Source of the DNA: Eubacteriales bacterium | GTDB taxonomy: Bacteria > Bacillota > Clostridia > Christensenellales > CAG-138 | Direction of reading: 5' to 3' | NCBI GenBank assembly: GCA_030695285.1 | Contig: JAUYTF010000096.1 | Coordinates: forward strand, 1-7,684 | Length of the DNA: 7,684 bases | In this document: positions 1-6,580 of the stretch, piece by piece | Layout of the letters: each line of letters begins with the position of its first letter | How positions within the stretch are numbered: position 1 is the stretch's first letter | Notes under the pieces: generated by a model | What the model was told of the DNA's origin: nothing | What the model saw: the letters and a program-made list of their open reading frames with translations, nothing else | The model's database searches: none | Translations under genes and position numbers: made by a program

Positions 1-1073
1 TCGCGCATCAGCTTTCCGCTGGTCGGCGCCCAGGAGCCGTTTTCGATGAACGCTAGCGTGCGGTTTTGGATGTTGTGCAGCACGAGGTCGTGGATGAGCT
101 CCTCCATCGTGATAAAGACGCCCGAATTATAGGTTGTCGCCGCAAAGACAAGATGGCTATAGCGGAAGCTCGCCGCGACGATCTCCGACATCGGCACCAC
201 CGATACATCGAACATCTCGACCTTCACGCCCCGCTCTCGCAGGCGGCAGGCGAGGATCTCCGCCGCGTTCTCCGTGTTGCCGTAGATGGAAGCATAGGCC
301 AGCATCACGCCGGTCTCTTCGGGCTCATAGGTGCTCCAGCACTGATATTTTTCCACATACGCCGAGAAATCTCTGCGGTGCACGGGCCCGTGCAGCGGGC
401 AGATGATCTTCACGTCCAGATTGGCGACCTTTTTGAGCGCGGACTGCACCTGCGGGCCGTATTTCCCGATGATGTTGGCGTAGTATCTGCGCGCCTCACC
501 CATAAGGGTGTTATAGAAATCCAGCTCGTCGGCAAAAAGCGCGCCGTTGAGCGCGTTGAAGGTGCCGAACGCATCCGCCGAAAACAGCACTTTGTCCGTC
601 TTATCATAGGTAAACATGACCTCCGGCCAGTGCACCATGGGCGCCATGACAAACTGAAACTCGTGTTTGCCCGTCGAGAGCGTATCATTTTCCTTGACAA
701 TGATCGCGCGGTCCAGCACGTCCTGATCAAAGAACTGGCAGATCATCTCGCTGGTCTTCTTCGTGCAGACGATCTTCGTGTCCGTATAGCGGCATAATAG
801 ATCCATCAGCGTCGCGGAGTGATCCGGCTCCATATGCTGCACGACGACGTAGTCCAGCTTGCGCCCGTTTAGCACGTGCGCCACGTTTTCAAAGAACACC
901 TTCCCGACAGCTTTGTCCACCGTGTCGAAAAGAATCGTCTGTTCGTCCAGAATCAAATAGGAGTTGTAGGAGACGCCATCCGGAATGGAATAGACGCCCT
1001 CAAACATGGCGAGTCTGCGGTCGTTTCCGCCAACCCAGGTGATATCTTCGTTAACTTTTCTTGTGCAATACAT
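1..1073 (-). CDS. fprA: A-type flavodiiron protein (FprA-like O2/NO reductase), C-terminus cut by window edge
   Basis: Seen: 357 residues are visible. An N-terminal metallo-beta-lactamase-like domain (about 1-250) carries the diiron ligand set H80-x-E82-x-D84-H85, then H148 (in MVHWPE), D167 (in SADAFG) and H228 (in CPLHGPVH). A flavodoxin-like domain follows from about 255, with the FMN phosphate loop SIYGNTEN (262-269) and further FMN-site segments TTYNSG (313-318) and ENGSWAP (344-350). Known of the family: a soluble cytoplasmic enzyme of about 400 residues that reduces O2 to water and/or NO to N2O, taking electrons from rubredoxin or coenzyme F420; it protects anaerobes. All diiron ligands are present, so it should be active. 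Start: ATG at 1073, with GAAAGGGG 9 bases upstream; the N-terminus MYCTRKV fits the family. ATGs at 1078 and 1081 are out of frame. Whether a rubredoxin domain follows cannot be seen. It lies 90 bases downstream of apbE on the same strand, so co-transcription is possible but not shown. Confidence 0.95.
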   Translation of the reverse strand, partial: MYCTRKVNEDITWVGGNDRRLAMFEGVYSIPDGVSYNSYLILDEQTILFDTVDKAVGKVFFENVAHVLNGRKLDYVVVQHMEPDHSATLMDLLCRYTDTKIVCTKKTSEMICQFFDQDVLDRAIIVKENDTLSTGKHEFQFVMAPMVHWPEVMFTYDKTDKVLFSADAFGTFNALNGALFADELDFYNTLMGEARRYYANIIGKYGPQVQSALKKVANLDVKIICPLHGPVHRRDFSAYVEKYQCWSTYEPEETGVMLAYASIYGNTENAAEILACRLRERGVKVEMFDVSVVPMSEIVAASFRYSHLVFAATTYNSGVFITMEELIHDLVLHNIQNRTLAFIENGSWAPTSGKLMR

Positions 1074-1163
1074 GCCATCATGCCCCTTTCGTGTGCGTGT
1101 CTATCGTAAAACTTTTTTATCTTCTTTGAAAGTTGTCGTGTTTGTCATAGTTCATCGTATTTC

Positions 1164-2216
1164 TCAGTCCGTTGTGAGGAAGGTAATAAATCCGCTGCTC
1201 ATACTCTGCGTTCCGTCGGACAGCACCCAGAGCGCCTCCGTTTCCGGCAGGCGTTCCACCAGCGCCATGCCCTCGTCAATCGGCATGCAAAAAAGCCCCG
1301 TGGTCAGCGCGTCCGCCAGCGCGGAATCGCTCGAAATTACCGTGACTGAATCATAGCGCTTGGACGGCATCAGCGTTTCAGGATCGATGATGTGATGATA
1401 GCGCTTGCCACCTACGGTATAGTAGCGCTCATAGGTGCCGCTGGTGACCACGCTCTGGCCGGATACCTGCACCACGCACAGGGTTTGGCCCGCATACGGG
1501 TTCTGGATGCCGACCTTCCAGCCCGTCCCGTCCGGGCGTGTGCCGATGGAGCAGACGTTTCCGCCGAGGCTGAGGAGCATCGAAGTGACCCCCGCCTCCC
1601 GCATTGCCGCTATCGCCCGCTGCGCGGCATACCCTTTAGCGACTGCGCCGACGTCGAGCTGTGTGCTTGCCTCTGTGATATACAGCGTGCCAGCGGTGCG
1701 CTCGAGGATGATGTTGCTGATGGAGGCGTGCATGTTTGCCGCGAGAAGCGCGTCCATCGGCGGAAGTACGGCCTGTTCGGGATCGTTCAACCCCGCTTCG
1801 CGATACGATTGCCATATCTTCAGCACGCCGCCCATGGCGATATTCATCCTGCCGTCGGTCAGCGCGTCCATCGATATGGCGTACTCGATCATATCGAGAA
1901 TCTTATCATCCACCGCGACCGGGGCATCGCCTGCGTTTGCGTTGACGGTGGCGAGGTTGTTGACTCCTTCATAGGTGTGGAAGATATCGTAACGCCTATG
2001 GTACTCCAGCAGCAGCGTGTGGAGTTTCTCGATCGTCTCGTTTGCCCGCTGCTCGCTCGTGTCGTAGACAATCACCGTGGTGACGGTGTCAAAAACGTCT
2101 AAAAAAACCTGTTCATAGCGCTTGGGTGCCGCGTCTGCCGCGCAGCCGCCAAGCAGCAGGCTTACGAGCAGCAGCGCGCTGAGCGCGAGGGTAATGCTAT
2201 GCCGAATCCTAATAAT
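1164..2216 (-). CDS. apbE: ApbE-type FAD:protein FMN transferase, lipoprotein; start codon uncertain (ATT?)
   Basis: Role (family knowledge): Mg2+-dependent transfer of FMN from FAD to a Thr/Ser of exported or membrane flavoproteins such as RnfG/RnfD, NqrB/C or FMN-binding-domain proteins. Seen, numbered from an ATT at 2216 (350 residues): a lipoprotein signal RIRHS, a hydrophobic stretch at about 8-22, then the lipobox LLGGC with Cys25 as the lipidated residue; FDTVTT just after; FAD-binding DVGAVAKGYA (188-197); SLGGNV (216-221); HHIIDP (274-279); and metal-site motif ADALTT (301-306). These are the expected ApbE motifs in the expected order, and ~350 residues is normal. Oddity: the frame is open from the TAA ending the upstream gene (2303-2301) but has no ATG, GTG or TTG until GTG 2075, which would delete the signal peptide and FDTVTT. 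The chosen ATT has GGGAGA 9 bases upstream. A sequence error or lost start are alternatives. Third gene of a minus-strand cassette, 84 bases after the Gx gene. Confidence 0.9.
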   Translation of the reverse strand: MIRIRHSITLALSALLLVSLLLGGCAADAAPKRYEQVFLDVFDTVTTVIVYDTSEQRANETIEKLHTLLLEYHRRYDIFHTYEGVNNLATVNANAGDAPVAVDDKILDMIEYAISMDALTDGRMNIAMGGVLKIWQSYREAGLNDPEQAVLPPMDALLAANMHASISNIILERTAGTLYITEASTQLDVGAVAKGYAAQRAIAAMREAGVTSMLLSLGGNVCSIGTRPDGTGWKVGIQNPYAGQTLCVVQVSGQSVVTSGTYERYYTVGGKRYHHIIDPETLMPSKRYDSVTVISSDSALADALTTGLFCMPIDEGMALVERLPETEALWVLSDGTQSMSSGFITFLTTD

Positions 2217-2225
2217 CGTTCCCGT

Positions 2226-2231
2226 TCTCCC
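2226..2231 (-). promoter_or_regulatory. Putative ribosome binding site for apbE
   Basis: GGGAGA reads on the minus strand 9 bases upstream of the ATT at 2216. A second, shorter GGGA (2223-2220) lies 6 bases before another in-frame ATT at 2213. With no conventional start codon in frame, this is the main reason for placing the apbE start here, immediately before the positively charged n-region of the lipoprotein signal. This is inference from spacing only. Confidence 0.45.
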
Positions 2232-2300
2232 GCTTGGCGCGTCGCTACCGCGCGCGCAATATCGATTGTGCCTGTAGGCATTATTCCATGTTTGCGCGTG

Positions 2301-2921
2301 TTAATCAAGCCTCGTCTTGCTTTTGCCGTCTGTTTTTTTCGGCTCTTCGTTGCGGTTATTAGCGCCTTGCTTGTTTTTTTTGCTGTTTTTTGCGGCTTCT
2401 GTTTCCTGCTGCGTGTCGCGCGCCGCTTTGGGTTTGAGCCCCCGGAAGGAATAGCGCGCGATGAGCCCCGTGAGCGTACCCGTCACCGACGCGGCAACGA
2501 GCAGCACGGGCAGGTAAGCTAAGATGGCACGCGTCTCGACAAAAAAGCAGGCCACAAGCATCTGCGCAACGTTGTGGGCAACCGCGCCAAGCACACTGAC
2601 GCCGACCACGCTGAGCCCCCTGCTCCTTTGCGCGAGAATCATGGTAAACAGGCTCAGCGCGCCGCCTGCAAAGCTATAGAGCATCGCGGCGGGGCCGCCG
2701 TAGAGCAAGCCGCTGAGGCCCACCTTGAGGAGCATCAAAAGAATTGCGCTCGGTACATCCAGCAGATACAGCGCATAGAGCAGCACCGTGTTGGCAAGGC
2801 CGAGCTTGACGCCAGGGATGCCGGTCACGGGCAAAAGATGCTCAAAATAGCCCAGCACGATGGCAACCGCGGCGAGCAGGCCGAGTTTCGCGACGGCGGA
2901 CGCACCCCATCTGCGGTTCAT
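2301..2921 (-). CDS. Gx transporter family / heptaprenyl diphosphate synthase component I-like membrane protein (EetB-like)
   Basis: Seen: 206 residues, strongly hydrophobic from about 10 to 155 with roughly five membrane segments (about 11-28, 42-64, 75-97, 104-127, 134-154). It contains GVKLGLANTV (37-46), the family's characteristic N-terminal segment, and GLLYGGPAAMLYSFAGG (71-87). Family knowledge: Pfam Hpre_diP_synt_I / 'Gx transporter' proteins. The prenyl-synthase name is inherited; the fold resembles small S-component-like transporters and the substrate is not established. Relatives sit beside NusG-II proteins and ApbE, as here, and EetB of Gram-positive extracellular electron transfer loci appears to belong to this family (from memory). 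Start: ATG 2921 overlaps the upstream stop (ATGA, 2921-2918), with GGAGG 7 bases upstream inside the preceding gene, so the two are very probably translationally coupled. Oddity: residues about 162-206 form a hydrophilic Lys/Gln/Asn/Glu-rich tail beyond the membrane domain. The exact substrate or function is unknown. Confidence 0.87.
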   Translation of the reverse strand: MNRRWGASAVAKLGLLAAVAIVLGYFEHLLPVTGIPGVKLGLANTVLLYALYLLDVPSAILLMLLKVGLSGLLYGGPAAMLYSFAGGALSLFTMILAQRSRGLSVVGVSVLGAVAHNVAQMLVACFFVETRAILAYLPVLLVAASVTGTLTGLIARYSFRGLKPKAARDTQQETEAAKNSKKNKQGANNRNEEPKKTDGKSKTRLD

Positions 2922-3292
2922 CTTCCGTCCTCCGCTCCCGTAACCTCGACGGTGACGCCGTTTGGCAGACAGACGATCCAGCGATCGAGCAGCAGCTCGT
3001 CCGCCTTGCGCGGGTCGATGATGCCGCGCCGCACGCAGATCTGGTTTTTGCAGGTGGAGTGTTCCATGCGCACACCGCTTTCGTCGATGACGACGACATT
3101 GACCTTGCCGTCGCCTTGATCGATGGTGATGGTTTGGTAGTCGTCCGCCAAGACTTTGGCGTAAATTTCGCCGCCAACATAGACGGTGACCTCGGCATTC
3201 GAGCCTTGGGGCGCGAACAATCGCGAGGCAAAAAAAGCGGAAAGCGCTAGCAGCAGCACGCCGCAGATGAGCAGAATGTCTTTCTTCTTCAT
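2918..3292 (-). CDS. Membrane-anchored NusG domain II protein (EetA-like)
   Basis: Seen: 124 residues. MKKK is followed by one hydrophobic segment (about 5-23), then a small beta-rich extracytoplasmic domain (about 33-120). It has the family hallmarks HSTCKNQICVRRG (78-90, with Cys81 and Cys86) and VCLPNGVTVEV (107-117, with Cys108). Family knowledge: NusG_II domain proteins of Firmicutes are not transcription factors; they are exported or anchored proteins, commonly encoded next to Gx proteins and ApbE, and resemble EetA of extracellular electron transfer loci. Their biochemical role is unresolved. Start: ATG 3292, chosen over the open frame that extends upstream to 3379 because GAAAGG lies 9 bases before it and MKKK plus the hydrophobic segment makes a proper signal anchor. 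It is the first gene of the cassette, overlapping the Gx gene by four bases (ATGA). The upstream extension would also cover the likely promoter. Confidence 0.88.
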   Translation of the reverse strand: MKKKDILLICGVLLLALSAFFASRLFAPQGSNAEVTVYVGGEIYAKVLADDYQTITIDQGDGKVNVVVIDESGVRMEHSTCKNQICVRRGIIDPRKADELLLDRWIVCLPNGVTVEVTGAEDGR

Positions 3293-3329
3293 GCCGCGCC
3301 GCCTTTCTGTTTTTTTCTCGCTTAAACGT

Positions 3330-3359
3330 ATTGTAGCATGTTTACAGGCGCTCTTGCCA
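3330..3359 (-). promoter_or_regulatory. Probable promoter of the NusG-II / Gx / apbE cassette
   Basis: On the minus strand, TACAAT (3335-3330; five of six matches to TATAAT) is preceded by an 18-base spacer and a weak -35-like TGGCAA (3359-3354). Transcription would begin around 3323, giving a leader of about 30 bases before the ATG at 3292. No operator-like dyad is evident. Confidence 0.5.
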
Positions 3360-3406
3360 GCCCGCTGCAATCGATGCATAGAAGATTCCTATGGATTGTA
3401 ACAACG

Positions 3407-3437
3407 TTGCGGAATATTTAATTTTCCCTGCTATAAT
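3407..3437 (+). promoter_or_regulatory. Probable promoter of the SDR gene
   Basis: A perfect TATAAT at 3432-3437 lies 30 bases ahead of the ATG at 3468. The best -35-like hexamer is TTGCGG (3407-3412), with a rather long 19-base spacer, so the -35 is weak. It is divergent from the cassette promoter in the same 175-base gap; the two -10 boxes are about 100 bases apart. Confidence 0.6.
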
Positions 3438-3467
3438 GGAAGAAGAAAAGCATAGGAGGTGTGTGAA

Positions 3468-4481
3468 ATGAAAATACTCATGATCGGCGGAACAGGCTTG
3501 CTTGGCAGCCAGGCCGCGCGAGAGCTCATCTCCCGCGGACATAGCGTGCATTCTATCTCGCTGCCGCCGCTGCCTGACGGCGCGCTTTTGCCGCCCGAAA
3601 TGACACTCACGCTGAAGAACAGCAATGATATGACCGACGACGAACTCCGCGCGGCCTTTGCGGGCATGGACGGGTTCATCTTTGCCGCTGGCGTGGACGA
3701 GCGGATTGAAGGCCCCTCGCCCATCTACGATTTCTTCAAAAAATACAACATCACGCCCTTGGAGCGCATGCTGCGCCTCGCCAAAGAGAGCGGAGTCAAG
3801 CATGCGGTCATCGCGGGGTCTTATTTCTCCCACTTCGCCAAAAAGTGGCCAAGCATGGAGATGACCCGCTGGCATCCCTATATCCGCAGCCGCATCGATC
3901 AGGAGAGCATTGCGTTTTCGTTTGCGGACGAGCACTTTGACGTGTCCGTTCTCGAGCTGCCGTATATCTTCGGCGCGCAAAAGGGCAGAAAGCCAGTCTG
4001 GGTGTTTCTCATCGAGATGCTGCTCAAGATGAAAGGCGCGATTCTCTACCCGCGCGGCGGCACCACGATGGTCACCGTTCGTCAGGTCGGCCAGGCCTTT
4101 GCGGGCGCGCTGGAGCGCGGGCGAGGCGCTGTCGCCTATCCAATCGGCTGGTTTAACCTGACCTGGAAAGAGATGCTCGCCATCATGAACAAATACATGG
4201 GGCTGCCTAATAAAAAGATCATCACCATTCCGAAGTTTCTCTTTGCCATGAGCGCAAATCAGATTGAGAAACAGCACCACTCAAAGGGTACAGAGGGCGG
4301 ACTGCTGATGTCAAAATTTGTGGATATGCAGACGAGTAATCTCTTCATCGATAAGATGGAAGCCTGCCTGCCCTTGGGCGTGACGGATGACGACATCGAC
4401 GGCGCAATCGGCGAATCCGTGCTCATGAGCATGGAAGTGATCGACAAAAAGGCAACTGTCATCGATATGAAAGGGGAGTAG
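3468..4481 (+). CDS. NAD(P)-binding SDR / NAD-dependent epimerase-dehydratase-like protein
   Basis: Seen: 337 residues with an N-terminal Rossmann fold opening MKILMIGGTGLLG, i.e. the dinucleotide-binding GGTGLLG at 7-13. Further family-like segments are GVKHAVIAGS (109-118, probable active-site Ser118), a YIRSR segment (138-142) at the place of the catalytic Tyr-x3-Lys, and LELPYIFGA (162-170) after it. Family knowledge: extended or atypical short-chain dehydrogenases act on nucleotide sugars, isomerise or reduce small substrates, or only sense NAD(P). Oddity: the YxxxK lysine is Arg142 here, as in atypical members, so the chemistry cannot be predicted. A YDFFK at 87-91 matches YxxxK by chance but lies too early. 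Start: ATG 3468, with a perfect AGGAGG (3454-3459) 8 bases upstream; a GTG at 3459 lies within that binding site and is rejected. It appears monocistronic, with its own promoter and a hairpin terminator at 4516. Substrate unknown. Confidence 0.85.
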   Translation: MKILMIGGTGLLGSQAARELISRGHSVHSISLPPLPDGALLPPEMTLTLKNSNDMTDDELRAAFAGMDGFIFAAGVDERIEGPSPIYDFFKKYNITPLERMLRLAKESGVKHAVIAGSYFSHFAKKWPSMEMTRWHPYIRSRIDQESIAFSFADEHFDVSVLELPYIFGAQKGRKPVWVFLIEMLLKMKGAILYPRGGTTMVTVRQVGQAFAGALERGRGAVAYPIGWFNLTWKEMLAIMNKYMGLPNKKIITIPKFLFAMSANQIEKQHHSKGTEGGLLMSKFVDMQTSNLFIDKMEACLPLGVTDDDIDGAIGESVLMSMEVIDKKATVIDMKGE

Positions 4482-4515
4482 ATTTTCCTTTTGCATTATA
4501 AATGAACAAATCAGA

Positions 4516-4549
4516 AAGACTAGGATGAAGCTATTCTAGTCTTACTTTT
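4516..4549 (+). terminator. Hairpin terminator after the SDR gene
   Basis: A 12-bp stem AAGACTAGGATG / TATTCTAGTCTT (4516-4527 with 4532-4543, two G-U pairs) closes on the four-base loop AAGC and is followed by ACTTTTATT. The U-run is interrupted, so strength is uncertain. It begins 35 bases after the SDR stop and precedes the promoter of the next gene, which separates the two units. Confidence 0.65.
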
Positions 4550-4558
4550 ATTAGCTGT
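4545..4558 (+). repeat. Left copy of imperfect 14-base direct repeat flanking the nuclease-helicase gene
   Basis: CTTTTATTAGCTGT here matches CTTTTATTATCTGT at 6581-6594 at 13 of 14 positions. It overlaps the tail of the hairpin terminator. The copies sit on either side of the AT-rich gene, so they could mark an insertion, but they are AT-rich and similarity does not extend further. Confidence 0.35.
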
Positions 4559-4572
4559 ATATATAGAACATG

Positions 4573-4581
4573 TGTTATAAT
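4573..4581 (+). promoter_or_regulatory. Extended -10 promoter of the nuclease-helicase gene
   Basis: TGTTATAAT is an extended -10 (TGnTATAAT) lying 25 bases before the ATG at 4607, in an AT-rich leader. No good -35 is visible (TTAGCT at 4551-4556 gives a 19-base spacer), which is acceptable for an extended -10 promoter. It suggests the gene is expressed on its own rather than by read-through. Confidence 0.6.
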
Positions 4582-4606
4582 TCAGAAAAAATGCAAGGGA
4601 ATGCGT

Positions 4607-6565
4607 ATGAAACGTGCATATTATCAGAGCCACCTAGAAGTCTTCATTAGGAAAACTCCAGACGCGGTTTTAGGCGAGATTGTATCGAACAACGCTTTTG
4701 CACTAGAACAAAGACAGCGAGATGCATGGATTCGCCAGATCCGCATCTTACAAGATTCGCTATCACATTTTCATGAAAGTGGCATTGCATTTGAATACTC
4801 AATTCCCAGAATTGGCGCTCGAATTGACAACGTGTTTATATGTCGCGGTGTAATATACATTCTTGAGTTTAAGGTAGGAGAACGCGAATTTCCGAAACAT
4901 GCTGTAGAGCAGGTTTTAGACTACGCTCTCGATTTGAAATATTTCCACAAAGCGAGCCAAACAAGAAAAATCGTACCCATTCTTGTATGTACTCAGGCTG
5001 ACGATATTGTGAGCGAACTCGCAAGCGACGAAGACGGTGTCTATCACGTCATAAGATCTAACGCAAAAAATCTTTGCAGCACATTAAAACTTATCGTATC
5101 TCAGTTAAACGATGTTCCAATGACGATCGATGACTGGGTTGATTCACCTTATATGCCTACCCCTACTATCATCGAGGCCGCTCAAGCATTGTATCGCGGT
5201 CATGATGTTAAAGAAATATCTCGCAGCGACTCTGAAAGTTATAATCTTAGCCTTACAACCGATATTATCAATCAAATCATAGATGATAGTAAAGCCCATG
5301 GTAGAAAATCTATATGCTTCATTACCGGTGTGCCCGGGGCTGGAAAAACGCTAGCGGGATTAAATATCGCCAATGCGAGGCACAATTTTAGCGAAGACGA
5401 GCATGCTGTCTTTTTGTCCGGGAATGGATTCTTAGTCGATGTTTTGCGCGAAGCATTAGCGCGCGACGAATCATGCCGCTCAAATGGCTTGATAAGAAAA
5501 GGGTTGTCGCGAAAAAAAGCAAATGCATTTATTCAAAATATTCACCACTTTCGAGATGACGCAATCTCTACAGATACCGCCCCAAATGAGAAAGTAACTA
5601 TATTTGACGAATCACAACGTGCATGGACCAAAGAACAAACCGCCAACTTCATGGCAAAAAGAGGTCATGTGGATTGGGATATGTCCGAACCTGAATTCTT
5701 AATAAGCATTATGGATCGCCATGTTGACTGGGCTGTCATTGTTTGCCTCGTCGGAGGCGGACAAGAAATCAACACTGGCGAAGCTGGCCTCCCTGCCTGG
5801 TTTGATGCATTGAAAGAAAAATTCCCTCACTGGGACGTGTTTGCTTCAAATCGAATAACTGATCAAGAATATACGCGTGGGATTTCAATTGAAGAGCTGT
5901 TTGGCACGTTAAACATCACAATATATGATAATCTACACTTGGCAGTTTCACTGCGTTCTTTTCGGAGTGAACACGTCTCAGAATTCGTCAAGGCTCTTTT
6001 AGATGTCGATCGACAAAAAGCTGTCTCGTTAATGAAAACACTGGAAGGCAATTATCCGGTGTTCATCACACGAAACCTATCTGCTGCAAAGAAATGGGTT
6101 CAATCGAAAGCTCGTGCGAGCGAACGTTATGGGATTATAGCAAGCTCAGGCGCAAAGCGACTGAAAACGTTCGGGATATGGGTTCAAAATGAAATCGAAG
6201 CAAAAGAGTGGTTTCTAAATGCGACGGACGATGTTCGTTCATCTAATTTTCTGGAAAATACAGCAACAGAATTCGACATTCAAGGACTAGAAATCGACTG
6301 GGCTCTTGTTGCTTGGGATGCAAACTACCGCTTTGTCACTGATCATTTCCAATATTTCAATTTCATTGGCACTCGTTGGAATATTGTGCGACAAGCCGAG
6401 GATAGGCTCTATTTAAAGAATGCTTATCGAGTCCTTTTAACAAGAGCGCGCCAAGGATTTATCATATTCATTCCATCTGGAGATGATGCTGACGTTACAA
6501 GAAAATCCGAATTTTACGATGGAACCTATCAATATCTGAAATCTCTTAATATTCCCGAGATTTAA
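4607..6565 (+). CDS. PD-(D/E)XK-like nuclease fused to DUF2075-type superfamily 1 helicase/ATPase
   Basis: Seen: 652 residues. The N-terminal region (about 1-150) has a nuclease-like signature: ARIDNVF with Asp74, ILEFKVGE with Glu87-x-Lys89, and Q102-x3-Y106, matching the D...ExK...QxxxY pattern of RecB/Cas4-like PD-(D/E)XK nucleases. The C-terminal part (about 210-640) is a helicase-type ATPase: Walker A GVPGAGKT (241-248), Walker B IFDESQ (332-337), GGGQEIN (383-389), ATEFDIQGLEID (553-564) and YRVLLTRARQG (607-617) with likely arginine finger residues 613/615. Family knowledge: the ATPase matches DUF2075 ('DNA/RNA helicase domain') proteins, related to the Schlafen group 3 helicase region; their functions are poorly known. 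Inference: it acts on DNA or RNA, possibly in phage or plasmid defence. Start: ATG 4607, 6 bases after AAGGGA; the in-frame ATG at 4601 abuts that site. It is visibly AT-rich beside GC-rich neighbours, with its own promoter and terminators, which suggests horizontal transfer. No partner gene is adjacent. Confidence 0.88.
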   Translation: MKRAYYQSHLEVFIRKTPDAVLGEIVSNNAFALEQRQRDAWIRQIRILQDSLSHFHESGIAFEYSIPRIGARIDNVFICRGVIYILEFKVGEREFPKHAVEQVLDYALDLKYFHKASQTRKIVPILVCTQADDIVSELASDEDGVYHVIRSNAKNLCSTLKLIVSQLNDVPMTIDDWVDSPYMPTPTIIEAAQALYRGHDVKEISRSDSESYNLSLTTDIINQIIDDSKAHGRKSICFITGVPGAGKTLAGLNIANARHNFSEDEHAVFLSGNGFLVDVLREALARDESCRSNGLIRKGLSRKKANAFIQNIHHFRDDAISTDTAPNEKVTIFDESQRAWTKEQTANFMAKRGHVDWDMSEPEFLISIMDRHVDWAVIVCLVGGGQEINTGEAGLPAWFDALKEKFPHWDVFASNRITDQEYTRGISIEELFGTLNITIYDNLHLAVSLRSFRSEHVSEFVKALLDVDRQKAVSLMKTLEGNYPVFITRNLSAAKKWVQSKARASERYGIIASSGAKRLKTFGIWVQNEIEAKEWFLNATDDVRSSNFLENTATEFDIQGLEIDWALVAWDANYRFVTDHFQYFNFIGTRWNIVRQAEDRLYLKNAYRVLLTRARQGFIIFIPSGDDADVTRKSEFYDGTYQYLKSLNIPEI

Positions 6566-6580
6566 ATCAAAACCCAACTG

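Noticed and set aside
66..797. Long plus-strand open frame of 243 codons
   Set aside because: It is antisense to the flavodiiron gene, whose minus-strand frame carries all diiron ligands. The plus-strand protein is Arg/His-rich and resembles no family, as expected of a shadow in GC-rich DNA.
1074..1163. Possible promoter for the flavodiiron gene (TACGAT on the minus strand near 1108)
   Set aside because: The -10 is a modest match and no fair -35 lies at the right distance, so it cannot be told apart from chance in this AT-rich gap; read-through from apbE is equally possible.
1392..2102. Plus-strand open frame of 236 codons opposite apbE
   Set aside because: Antisense to a gene with clear ApbE motifs; no family features of its own and no ribosome binding site judged convincing.
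2164..2281. Short minus-strand frame starting at ATG 2281 (about 39 codons), considered as an alternative apbE N-terminus
   Set aside because: It is out of frame with apbE and ends at a TAA within the signal-peptide region. It would need a frameshift and would put about 30 unusual residues before the signal, so it is kept only as an alternative explanation.
3342..4280. Minus-strand open frame of 312 codons opposite the SDR gene
   Set aside because: The plus strand has the perfect AGGAGG, TATAAT and Rossmann motif. The minus frame is His/Arg-rich without recognisable motifs and would run through the cassette promoter.
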